Assembly: GCA_937864895.1 (NCBI GenBank)
Contig: CALMDF010000275.1
Coordinates: 1-14,822 of the forward strand
Source: an uncultured Holophagales bacterium
GTDB lineage: Bacteria; Acidobacteriota; Thermoanaerobaculia; UBA5066
Reading direction: 5' to 3'
Length of the DNA: 14,822 nucleotides
How positions within the stretch are numbered: the stretch's first letter is position 1; every line of letters begins with the position of its first letter. Shown in pieces: positions 1 through 7,720 of the stretch. The notes beneath the pieces are model-generated. The model saw only the letters and a program-made list of their open reading frames with translations, was not told the origin of the DNA and made no database searches. The translations under genes were made by a program, and so were the position numbers.

Positions 1-1
1 C

Positions 2-364
2 GACGCCCTCCTGCCGAAGATCGCGGCCCAGCTCGTCAGGGCGACGCGGTCGGTGAACATCGTCGGACGCGGAAAGGGCGGCCGCTTCTGGATCCTCATC
101 TTCGAGGCGAACAAGGCGACCGCGCAGCGCGCGGCCGAAGCGATCCAGAAGAACTTCGTCACGAGCTTCGACCCGCGCCTGGAGGCGACGGGCCTGAGGT
201 TCTCGCTGACGATCGGCCTCGCCTCCTATCCCGAGGACGCGTTCGACACCGCGAGCCTCCTCTCCCGCGCCGAGGAGGCGCTCGACGACGCGGAGCGGGG
301 GGGGGCCGGGACGATCGCCCGCTACGGGACCCTTGCCGGGGAAGACCTCGGCGAGGCGATGTGA
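2..364 (+). CDS. C-terminal part of a GGDEF-type (diguanylate cyclase-like) protein, degenerate signature
   Basis: The reading frame is open from the left edge, so the N-terminus and any sensor domain lie outside the window. About 120 codons remain and end in TGA. The visible part follows the second half of a GGDEF domain: a helix (LLPKIAAQLVRA), then GRGKGGRFWILIF where R-x-GGDEF-A-x-LL is expected, then LRFSLTIGLASYP (family: V..S.GvA..p), then ASLLSRAEEALDDAERGG and a final RYG. In active cyclases GG(D/E)EF binds GTP and metal. Here the motif reads GGRFW and both acidic residues are gone, so I infer the domain does not make cyclic-di-GMP. It may bind nucleotide or act as a structural or protein-interaction module. 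The GTG at 53 is an internal codon, not the likely start. The 3' end faces the radical SAM gene 13 bp away. Confidence 0.72.
   Translation, partial: DALLPKIAAQLVRATRSVNIVGRGKGGRFWILIFEANKATAQRAAEAIQKNFVTSFDPRLEATGLRFSLTIGLASYPEDAFDTASLLSRAEEALDDAERGGAGTIARYGTLAGEDLGEAM
297..305 (+). repeat. G9 homopolymer inside the GGDEF-like gene
   Basis: Nine consecutive G residues lie within the codons for ERGGAG near the 3' end. The downstream frame still gives family-like sequence (GTIARYG), so the tract is in frame here. Tracts like this are prone to slippage in cells and to sequencing error. Confidence 0.9.
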
Positions 365-377
365 CGCCGGCCGGGAG

Positions 378-1208
378 TCAGCAAAAGACCTCGACGGGGA
401 CGCCCGGGAGGGCCGCGCGAGCGGCCCGCGCGATCCGGCCGAGCGCCGTGGCGGGAAGGGGGTGGATCCCGGCCTCCATCGTCTCCCGGGCCACCGTGCA
501 GACCTGAACCAGGGAAAGGGAGCCGCCCTGCCGCACGACGTTCGCGAGGCGGCCCGCCCAGGCGTCGATCTCCGCGCCGGACGGCACGCCGAGCGCGTCC
601 CCCCGGAAGAACATCGACTGGACCACGAGGGGGTGCCGGCGCGCCGCCGAAAGGAGGTTCGCGAGGATCCGGGAGAAAGGCACCGACGACCGGCAGACGG
701 CGCGGTAGAACCGCGCAGTCCCGGCGTCGAGCTTGAACCAGAAGGCGCCGCCGCGGGCCGCGAAGAGGTCGTGGGCCTCGCGCATCTCGGGGCGTGAGAG
801 CCCCGTGCCGTTCGTGATCAGGATCACCGGCACGTCCGCGAGCCCGGCCGCGTCCCTCGCGTCGAAGACGAGGCCGGCCAGGGGCAGGAAGCCGCGAAAC
901 GTCGACGGCTCGCCGTCCCCGGCGAAGGCGAGGTCCCGGGGCCTCTCCGGGCCGCGCCCCAGCTCCGAGAGAACCTCGGCGAGCTCGGAGGCGACCGCGG
1001 CCGCCGGGATCTTCGGGCGTCTCACGTGCCGCGCGATGGCCCTCCGGTCGATGACCTCGCAGTAGACGCAGTCGAAGTTGCAGGTCTTCTGCGGGTCGAG
1101 GTTCAGCCCGACGGAGAGGCCGGCCGCCCGGCGCGAACGGACGACGTAGACGAACCGCCGCCCGGCGGAGCCGCGATCGTGACGATGCGTGACGGCCTTC
1201 TCACTCAC
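378..1208 (-). CDS. Radical SAM protein, COG0731/TYW1-like Fe-S oxidoreductase
   Basis: The 276-residue protein has the radical SAM cluster motif CX3CX2C at Cys43, Cys47 and Cys50 (KTCNFDCVYCEV). It is preceded by SVGLNLDP, typical of the COG0731 branch related to wyosine-forming TYW1. The glycine-rich SAM-binding stretch FAGDGEPSTF (95-104) corresponds to F(S/A)G.GEPT in that group, and VILITNGT follows. A [4Fe-4S] cluster that cleaves S-adenosylmethionine is therefore well supported; the substrate is not known. Bacterial members of this branch are mostly uncharacterised, so tRNA modification is only a possibility. The start is GTG at 1208, with GGGAAGGG at 1213-1220 as the likely ribosome-binding site. 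The gene is divergent from the kinase gene with a 45-bp gap and convergent with the GGDEF fragment. An upstream extension would run into the kinase gene. Confidence 0.85.
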   Translation of the reverse strand: MSEKAVTHRHDRGSAGRRFVYVVRSRRAAGLSVGLNLDPQKTCNFDCVYCEVIDRRAIARHVRRPKIPAAAVASELAEVLSELGRGPERPRDLAFAGDGEPSTFRGFLPLAGLVFDARDAAGLADVPVILITNGTGLSRPEMREAHDLFAARGGAFWFKLDAGTARFYRAVCRSSVPFSRILANLLSAARRHPLVVQSMFFRGDALGVPSGAEIDAWAGRLANVVRQGGSLSLVQVCTVARETMEAGIHPLPATALGRIARAARAALPGVPVEVFC

Positions 1209-1225
1209 GGGGCCCTTCCCCGCCG

Positions 1226-1232
1226 TATCCTA
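1226..1232. promoter_or_regulatory. Shared symmetrical -10 element between radical SAM and kinase genes
   Basis: The plus strand reads TATCCTA and the minus strand TAGGATA, so both match TAnnnT(A). For the minus gene, transcription would start near 1220, just at its GGGAAGGG ribosome site. For the plus gene it would start near 1238, leaving GAGGA (1245-1249) as ribosome site before ATG 1254. Neither direction has a good -35 hexamer. The promoter call is an inference. Confidence 0.4.
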
Positions 1233-1253
1233 AAGGAGAGAAACGAGGACGCC

Positions 1254-3329
<2,076 letters not shown>

Positions 3330-3343
3330 CCCGGAAACGGAAC

Positions 3344-3373
3344 GGGCGCGGCGGGGTCCCCCCCGTCGCGCCC
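3344..3373. terminator. 13-bp hairpin between convergent kinase and csgG-like genes
   Basis: GGGCGCGGCGGGG (3344-3356) pairs with CCCCGTCGCGCCC (3361-3373) around the loop TCCC. All 13 pairs form in a plus-strand transcript, one of them a G-U. The position, 14 nt after the kinase stop and between two convergent gene ends, suggests a terminator or 3'-end stabiliser. There is no U-tract on either strand. A second, 5-bp GGCCG/CGGCC hairpin follows at 3378-3391. Confidence 0.6.
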
Positions 3374-3396
3374 GCCGGGCCGCCTCCGGCCGGTCT

Positions 3397-4299
3397 CTAG
3401 TTCTTGATCATGTCGCCGGGCTTGAAGCCCGACCCGCTCACGACGGACGCCGTCGAGAGGCGGGCGCCCATCACCTTCGTGATCTTGACCCTGCCGACCT
3501 TCGTCTCGTCCGAGCCGAGGACCTCGCCCGTGTCGGGATCCTTGATGACGTTGCCGACGCGGTAGACGTCGAAAGTGTCCCCTTCCTTGACGCCCGCCTC
3601 GGCCCCGACGTTCAGGTAGACGGAGCCTCCCTCGACCTTCGCGACCTTGCCGGCGACCCCCGAGGCGTCGCTCGCGCCGCCGAGGCCGGAGGTGGCGATC
3701 GAGGCCTTCCCCATCGAGTCGACGAGCTTGACGACGACGGGCCTGAGGACCCGGTCGAGCTTGCGCTTGTCGTCGACGCCGCCGCCGGCGCCCGCGACGT
3801 AGACGCTCGCGTCGGAGGTCGTCTCCTTGGCGGTGTCGGCCCAGACGATCTCCCCGGTCGTCGTGTTGATCATCCGGGCGTCGATGGAGGCGTCCATCTT
3901 CTGCGACCCGACGTTCACGGACGGGTTGCCGAAGAGCGACGGAACGCGCACGCCGCGGTTCGCGACGCCGAGCTCGGTCAGGGCCCCCGTGATGATGTAC
4001 TCGACCCCGAGGAGCTTGCCGGCCTTGACGGCCGTCTTCGGGTCGATGTCGCCGGAGAGGGAGAGGTTCTTCTCCTGCATGATCGCGGCGAGCTGCTCGC
4101 GCTCGATGACGCGGTACTTCCCGCTCTTGGCGAGCTCCGTGACGAGCATGTCCTGGGCGGCCTGGCCGGCGCGGTACCAGTCGTAGTGCTGGGTCTTGTC
4201 CTTGAACTCGATGACGGCCACTCGCGGCTTGGCCGCGAGGGCAGCGGCGGACGACGCGACCGCGAAGAGGCCGAGCGCCACGACGAGAGACTTCTTCAT
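3397..4299 (-). CDS. Secreted CsgG-domain protein with a FlgT-like C-terminal domain
   Basis: The protein has 300 residues from ATG 4299, chosen for the strong ribosome site GGAGGTG (4306-4312) and because a signal peptide follows directly: MKK, a hydrophobic core LVVALGLFAVASSAAA, and likely cleavage near residue 22-23. There is no lipobox Cys, so it should be soluble periplasmic or envelope-associated rather than a lipoprotein. Residues 25-195 resemble CsgG: RVAVIEFKD, a D..T.EL.....Y.VIER..L motif (52-70), LGVEYIITGAL (97-107) and the strand region ending TTTGEIVWADT (146-156). Residues about 212-300 resemble the FlgT C-terminal domain (GSVYLNVGAEAGVKEGD, then DPDTGEVLG). CsgG itself is the curli secretion pore, but no curli or flagellar genes are nearby, so its role here is unknown. 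The open frame upstream to 4638 overlaps the Smr gene and is rejected. Confidence 0.88.
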   Translation of the reverse strand: MKKSLVVALGLFAVASSAAALAAKPRVAVIEFKDKTQHYDWYRAGQAAQDMLVTELAKSGKYRVIEREQLAAIMQEKNLSLSGDIDPKTAVKAGKLLGVEYIITGALTELGVANRGVRVPSLFGNPSVNVGSQKMDASIDARMINTTTGEIVWADTAKETTSDASVYVAGAGGGVDDKRKLDRVLRPVVVKLVDSMGKASIATSGLGGASDASGVAGKVAKVEGGSVYLNVGAEAGVKEGDTFDVYRVGNVIKDPDTGEVLGSDETKVGRVKITKVMGARLSTASVVSGSGFKPGDMIKN

Positions 4300-4323
4300 G
4301 AATCCCACCTCCGTACGGCGGCC

Positions 4324-4352
4324 ATTCTCCGCCGCCGCGCCGCGTCCTTCAA
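4324..4352 (-). promoter_or_regulatory. Candidate sigma70-type promoter of the csgG-like gene
   Basis: On the minus strand, TTGAAG (4352-4347) is followed after exactly 17 nt by GAGAAT (4329-4324). Each matches 4 of 6 consensus bases. Transcription would start near 4317, just upstream of the GGAGGTG ribosome site. Confidence 0.4.
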
Positions 4353-4367
4353 GGCGCGTGACCGTCC

Positions 4368-4373
4368 TACACT
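4368..4373 (+). promoter_or_regulatory. TACACT -10-like hexamer upstream of the Smr gene
   Basis: TACACT ends 6 nt before the GTG at 4380, the spacing expected if transcription starts at the start codon itself. No ribosome-binding site and no -35 hexamer are visible. The same TANACT arrangement precedes three other genes in the window. Confidence 0.35.
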
Positions 4374-4379
4374 GTGCGG

Positions 4380-4688
4380 GTGGACACGGAAGAGGACGCT
4401 CCGGTCCCGGTACCGGTCGAGGACTCCATCGACCTCCACTCCTTCCGGCCGTCCGAGACGGCCTCGGTCGTCGAGGAGTACCTCGCCGTGGCCGCGGCCC
4501 GGGGCTTCGCGGAGGTGAGGATCGTCCACGGGCGGGGGATCGGCGCGCAGCGGCGGACGGTCCGTTCGGTCCTCGGCCGCTCGCCCCTCGTCGCCTCTTT
4601 CCGCGACGCCCCCGCTGAGGCGGGCGGGTGGGGGGCAACCGTCGTCCTGCTGCGCCCGGGTCTCGCGCGGGCGGGTGGGCCGGGCTAG
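4380..4688 (+). CDS. Stand-alone Smr domain protein
   Basis: From GTG 4380 the protein has 102 residues; GTG 4374 would add two. The later start is preferred because a -10-like TACACT lies 6 nt upstream, while neither start has a ribosome-binding site. The Smr fold is recognisable: SIDLHSFRPSETASVVEEYL (family: DLHG....A......L), then VRIVHGRGIGAQRRTVRSVL (family: v.iiHGkG...Lr..v...L) and finally GGWGATVVLL (family: GG.GattV.l). In MutS2 and related proteins this domain is a nuclease or nucleic-acid-binding module, with DLH and HGxG residues involved. Here it is nearly the whole protein, with no MutS core or ATPase. A nicking or RNA-cleaving role is possible but not shown. It is divergent from the csgG-like gene and 15 bp upstream of fabH, so cotranscription is likely. 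Confidence 0.85.
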   Translation: MDTEEDAPVPVPVEDSIDLHSFRPSETASVVEEYLAVAAARGFAEVRIVHGRGIGAQRRTVRSVLGRSPLVASFRDAPAEAGGWGATVVLLRPGLARAGGPG

Positions 4689-4691
4689 ACT
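4686..4691 (+). promoter_or_regulatory. TAGACT -10-like hexamer upstream of fabH
   Basis: TAGACT overlaps the TAG stop of the Smr gene and ends 12 nt before the fabH ATG. There is no ribosome site between them. If used, the mRNA leader would be about 5 nt. The overlap with a stop codon makes a chance match more likely here than at the other three sites. Confidence 0.22.
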
Positions 4692-4703
4692 CGCCGCCCT
4701 CGC

Positions 4704-5783
4704 ATGAGCGCCACTCAGAGAACGACCGTCATCCGCAGCTCGGGCAGCTACCTCCCCCCCCAGGTCGTCACGAACGAGATGCTCTCCCGGATCATGGACA
4801 CGACCGACGAGTGGATCGTGCCCCGGACGGGGATTCGCGAGCGCCGGTTCGTCATGCCGGGCGTCGGCCCCGCCGAGATCGCCGAGCACGCGGCCCGCGC
4901 GGCCCTCGACGCGGCGGGCCTCACCCCCGCCGACATCGGGCTCGTCGTCTTCGCGACGATGACGCCGGACCACTACTTCCCGGGGAGCGGGGGCCTCCTC
5001 GCGGCCCGGCTCGGGATGTCGACGACGCCGGCCCTGGACATCCGGATGCAGTGCGCGGGCTTCCTCTCGGGCCTCCAGACGGCGGACGCCTTCATCCGGT
5101 CGGGGGCCTTCGACCGGGTCCTCCTCGTGGGCGCCGAGGTCCACTCCGGCCTGATGCCGTGGCCCGAGTCGGTCTGGGACGTGATGCTCGGGCGGGGCGA
5201 CGGGCCGTGCGACCCCTACTGGTACGAGCGGGCGAGCGGCATGCGCGATCGCGCGGTCCTCTTCGGCGACGGCGCCGGCGCGATGGTCCTCGAAGCGAAC
5301 GAGTCGGGCGACGGCCGGGGGTTCCTCGGCTTCGTCATGAAGACCGACGGGGCGCACTGGGACAAGCTCTACGTCCCCGGCGGCGGATGCAAGTCACGCC
5401 CCTACTTCACCCCCGCGATGTTCGAGAGCCTCGGCACGATCCCGATCGTCGAGGGGCGGCAGGTCTTTCGCCTCGCGAGCCAGCTCATGCCGGAGGCGGT
5501 GCGCGACGTGCTCGCGAAGACGGGCCACCGGCTCGAGGAGCTCGACCTCCTCCTGATGCACCAGGCGAACCTGAGGATCAACGAGTCGGTCCAGAAGATC
5601 CTGGGCCTCCCCGACTCGAAGGTCTTCAACAACATCCAGAAGTACGGCAACACGACCGCTGCGACCCTGCCCCTCGTCTACGACGAGGCGGTCGAGCTGG
5701 GGCTCGCCGGGCCGGGGTCGCTCGTCGGGTTCACCGCCCTCGGCGCCGGGCTGCACTGGGGCGCGGCGATCGCGCGCCTCTGA
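4704..5783 (+). CDS. fabH: FabH-like beta-ketoacyl-ACP synthase III
   Basis: The 359-residue protein has the full KAS III catalytic triad: Cys117 in DIRMQCAGF, His286 in LLMHQANLRI and Asn316 in YGNTTAATLP. Other hallmarks are SYLPPQVVTN (15-24), DTTDEWIVPRTGIRER (32-47) and the FGDGAGAMVL core (187-196). KAS III condenses an acyl-CoA primer with malonyl-ACP to start fatty-acid synthesis. It is about 40 residues longer than E. coli FabH (317). The main excess is an insertion at about 149-178, rich in Trp, Pro and Gly, between GAEVHS and RDRAVLFGDGAGA, with smaller additions around 224-245. Such insertions may reshape the acyl pocket. No other fatty-acid genes are adjacent, so a specialised ketosynthase cannot be excluded. 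ATG 4704 has no ribosome-binding site. Confidence 0.92.
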   Translation: MSATQRTTVIRSSGSYLPPQVVTNEMLSRIMDTTDEWIVPRTGIRERRFVMPGVGPAEIAEHAARAALDAAGLTPADIGLVVFATMTPDHYFPGSGGLLAARLGMSTTPALDIRMQCAGFLSGLQTADAFIRSGAFDRVLLVGAEVHSGLMPWPESVWDVMLGRGDGPCDPYWYERASGMRDRAVLFGDGAGAMVLEANESGDGRGFLGFVMKTDGAHWDKLYVPGGGCKSRPYFTPAMFESLGTIPIVEGRQVFRLASQLMPEAVRDVLAKTGHRLEELDLLLMHQANLRINESVQKILGLPDSKVFNNIQKYGNTTAATLPLVYDEAVELGLAGPGSLVGFTALGAGLHWGAAIARL

Positions 5784-5789
5784 GACGGA

Positions 5790-5817
5790 GGGGCGCCGTC
5801 AGCGGCTGACGCGCCCC
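5790..5817. terminator. Long hairpin between convergent fabH and pfpI-like genes, overlapping the latter's stop
   Basis: GGGGCGC (5790-5796) pairs with GCGCCCC (5811-5817). After one bulged C (5797), GTCAGC (5798-5803) pairs with GCTGAC (5805-5810), giving up to 13 pairs; sterically the top GC pairs would open into a 5-nt loop. The right arm and loop lie in the last codons and stop of the minus-strand gene, and the hairpin begins 7 nt after the fabH stop. No U-tract is present on either strand. A bidirectional terminator or end-protecting structure is inferred. Confidence 0.6.
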
Positions 5818-6359
5818 GACTTCGTCCGGGCGCTCTCGAGGAGTTCGGCGAAGATGTTGCCGAAGCTCTCGGCGGACGCCGGGCCGTCCGCGGTGACGAT
5901 TCCCCCGGCGACGACGACCGGCTTCTTCTCGAAGCGGGCCCCGCCGTTCTTGAGGGCGCGCAGGGCGTCCGGCGTGATCCAGATCGTCGCCGACTTCCCC
6001 TCGAGGAGCCCGGCCGTCGCGAGGAAGCCGACCCCGAGGGAGAGCGCGCCGACGGGCTTGCCGTCGTGGACGGCCATCCGGAAGAACTTCTGGGCGATGC
6101 CGTTCTCCCAGAGGTCCACGGAGCCCGGTCCGCCGACGACGATGCCCGCGGCGTACTCGGTGGGGCGGGCCTCGACGATGGAAATGGCCTCGAGCGTCGC
6201 GCCCGCGTGGCCCGTGGCCGTGCCCGTCGTCGTGGACGCGACGACGATCTCGGCCCCCGCCGCCTCAAGGATCCGGCGCGGCTTGTCGAGCTCCTCCTCC
6301 TGGAATCCTTTTTGCGCTACGAGGAAGAGGATCTTCAGACCCTTCAGGTTCTGCGGCAC
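5799..6359 (-). CDS. DJ-1/PfpI-family protein lacking the catalytic Cys-His pair
   Basis: The 186-residue protein starts at GTG 6359 behind GGAGG (6365-6369), 5 nt away. The DJ-1/PfpI fold is clear: KILFLVAQKGFQEEEL (9-24, with the conserved Glu), LEAAGAEIVVAS (31-42), GIVVGGPGS (73-81), GALSLGVGFLATAGLLEGKSAT (104-125) and a C-terminal VVAGGIVTADGP (149-160). In PfpI, YhbO and DJ-1 relatives the nucleophile elbow reads A-x-C-H-G. Here it reads A-L-S-L-G, so the nucleophilic Cys is Ser107 (codon TCC) and the following His is Leu108. Cys-dependent protease, deglycase or glyoxalase chemistry is therefore unlikely. A pseudo-enzyme, a sensor or a Ser-based activity are alternatives. The protein has no signal peptide. 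It is convergent with fabH. Confidence 0.9.
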   Translation of the reverse strand: MPQNLKGLKILFLVAQKGFQEEELDKPRRILEAAGAEIVVASTTTGTATGHAGATLEAISIVEARPTEYAAGIVVGGPGSVDLWENGIAQKFFRMAVHDGKPVGALSLGVGFLATAGLLEGKSATIWITPDALRALKNGGARFEKKPVVVAGGIVTADGPASAESFGNIFAELLESARTKSGRVSR

Positions 6360-6386
6360 GTGAGCCTCCGTTGGGGATTCTGCGTC

Positions 6387-6415
6387 ACGATCTCCGCGCG
6401 AAGCCCTGGTGTCAA
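6387..6415 (-). promoter_or_regulatory. Candidate promoter of the pfpI-like gene
   Basis: A perfect -35 hexamer TTGACA (6415-6410, minus strand) is followed after 17 nt by GATCGT (6392-6387), a poor -10 (3 of 6). Transcription would begin near 6380, upstream of the GGAGG ribosome site. The site lies in the 76-bp gap after the ATP-grasp-like gene. Confidence 0.33.
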
Positions 6416-6435
6416 GGCCGACCCCGGGGCGACCC

Positions 6436-7659
6436 TCACCAGGCCCCGAGGGGCCGGATCGCCACCGAGGAGCCTACCCAGGTGAAGTCCTTGTTGAAGT
6501 CGACCCCGAGCATCCGGCCCCTCGAGAGCCGGCACAGGTTCAGCCCGAGGGTGAAAGCCCGCTCCCCCTCGGGCCGGAAGAACATCATCCGGATCTCGAC
6601 CTTCACCCCGCCGCCGTCAACGGCCCTGAGGCAGGGGTCGTACGCGATCTTCTCCTGGAGGCACCAGGTCTCCCGCTCGCCGTCCGGCACGCGGGCCACG
6701 TCCTCGGCCGTCGGCTCGATGTTCACGCCTCCTCCCGCGAAGGAGAAGAGGGGCTTGAGGACCCAGCCCGTCGTGAGGTCGGGGGGCAGCCCGCGAAGGC
6801 CGGAAAGCGTGAAGGCCCGCGGAGCCGCCGGGTGGTCGAGGAGGGGGAGCGCGGCCTTCGACCAGGCCCAGAACCAGTTCGGGTGAGGGGCCCAGGAGAC
6901 GTCGAGGTCGTCGCGGAAGTCGAACGGGAGCTCCTTGCCCGAACGGATGAGCTCGTCGAAGACGACCCGGTTGTAGATCCGCTCGATCGGAATCCGGCGG
7001 CCGTCCTTGCGGCGGAAGAGCCTCCGGCCCTCCTTCTCGACCTTCGTCGCGCAGACGGGATCGACCCCGAGGAGCGCCCGGGTGGCGGTGAAGTCGACCC
7101 AGGTCTTCTGCGACTCCGGCTCGAGGTCGAGGAGAACGACGTGCTCGGGATCGTGCCCGGCGAGGATGGTCCGGCGGAAGAGGTCGACGAACCCCTTCCT
7201 CGTCAACCCCGAGAAGAACGGGCTCCAGCCGCCGGCCGGAAGACCCGGGACCTCCGACAGGGCTTCGCTCCAGGCGTCGGCCTGAAGCACCTCGAAGGCG
7301 GAGAGAGACGGAAAGCCCTGGAGCTCGATGAGCTTCGGCTCGAGCGAGCCGTCGTCCGCCTTCACGATCGCGAGGTCGACCTGCGCGAGGGAGGGGAGCT
7401 CGTCCATCCCCGGTGCGTCCCACTCGGGAGGAACGAATCGCCGCAGCTTCCGGAGGGCCTCGGGCCGCGAGATCTGATCGAGGATGCCGTGCGCCGCCGA
7501 GACGAGCCGCTCCTCGAGCTCCTGAGTGAGGAAGACGGGGGTCTCGGCGAGCCGGAAGCCGGAACGGGCCCCGGCGCGACGGGTGAGGTCCGCCACCTGC
7601 CGGAGGGCGAGGTCCTCCGTGTAGGCGCGGTTGTAGGCGTCGCGGAAGGTGGGCTGCAT
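6436..7659 (-). CDS. Probable ATP-grasp-like protein, function unknown
   Basis: This is a 407-residue soluble protein without signal peptide or membrane segments. I do not recognise a characterised family. Several stretches resemble ATP-grasp enzymes: KLIELQGFPSL (109-119), a Lys plus glycine-loop WVLKPLFSFAGGGVNI (299-314), WCLQEKIAY (332-340) resembling the adenine-binding hinge, and VKVEIRMMFF (352-361) where metal-binding residues usually sit. This order suggests ATP-dependent ligation of a carboxylate to an amine or thiol, but that is inference. The N-terminal half is rich in aromatic and acidic residues (WDAPGMDELPSLAQVDLAIV, 80-99), which may form the substrate part. ATG 7659 has no ribosome-binding site; TAGACT lies 8 nt upstream. 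The gene is 61 bp downstream of the SRAP gene. The CDS itself is secure; the family call is not. Confidence 0.6.
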   Translation of the reverse strand: MQPTFRDAYNRAYTEDLALRQVADLTRRAGARSGFRLAETPVFLTQELEERLVSAAHGILDQISRPEALRKLRRFVPPEWDAPGMDELPSLAQVDLAIVKADDGSLEPKLIELQGFPSLSAFEVLQADAWSEALSEVPGLPAGGWSPFFSGLTRKGFVDLFRRTILAGHDPEHVVLLDLEPESQKTWVDFTATRALLGVDPVCATKVEKEGRRLFRRKDGRRIPIERIYNRVVFDELIRSGKELPFDFRDDLDVSWAPHPNWFWAWSKAALPLLDHPAAPRAFTLSGLRGLPPDLTTGWVLKPLFSFAGGGVNIEPTAEDVARVPDGERETWCLQEKIAYDPCLRAVDGGGVKVEIRMMFFRPEGERAFTLGLNLCRLSRGRMLGVDFNKDFTWVGSSVAIRPLGAW

Positions 7660-7667
7660 CGGGGGGC

Positions 7668-7673
7668 AGTCTA
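7668..7673 (-). promoter_or_regulatory. TAGACT -10-like hexamer upstream of the ATP-grasp-like gene
   Basis: On the minus strand TAGACT is followed by 8 nt (GCCCCCCG) and then ATG 7659. There is no ribosome-binding site. Transcription would start at or 1-2 nt before the start codon. No -35 match is seen at 16-18 nt. Confidence 0.35.
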
Positions 7674-7720
7674 GGAGACCAGCCCTCCGCGAGGAAGAGC
7701 GACCCGGGCCCGGGGCGCGG

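Noticed and set aside
1026..1253. N-terminal extension of the kinase frame by 76 codons
   Set aside because: It is antisense to the well-supported radical SAM gene, shows no domain, and ATG 1254 is followed directly by the kinase domain (LLGRYRLLERAG) with a ribosome site.
4300..4638. Upstream extension of the CsgG-like frame by 113 codons
   Set aside because: It is Arg/Pro/Gly-rich, antisense to the Smr gene, and would bury the signal peptide. ATG 4299 has GGAGGTG at proper distance.
6409..7674. 421-codon open frame opposite the ATP-grasp-like gene
   Set aside because: Low-complexity Glu/Arg/Gly/Leu-rich shadow without recognisable motif; the minus-strand protein has normal composition and family-like motifs.
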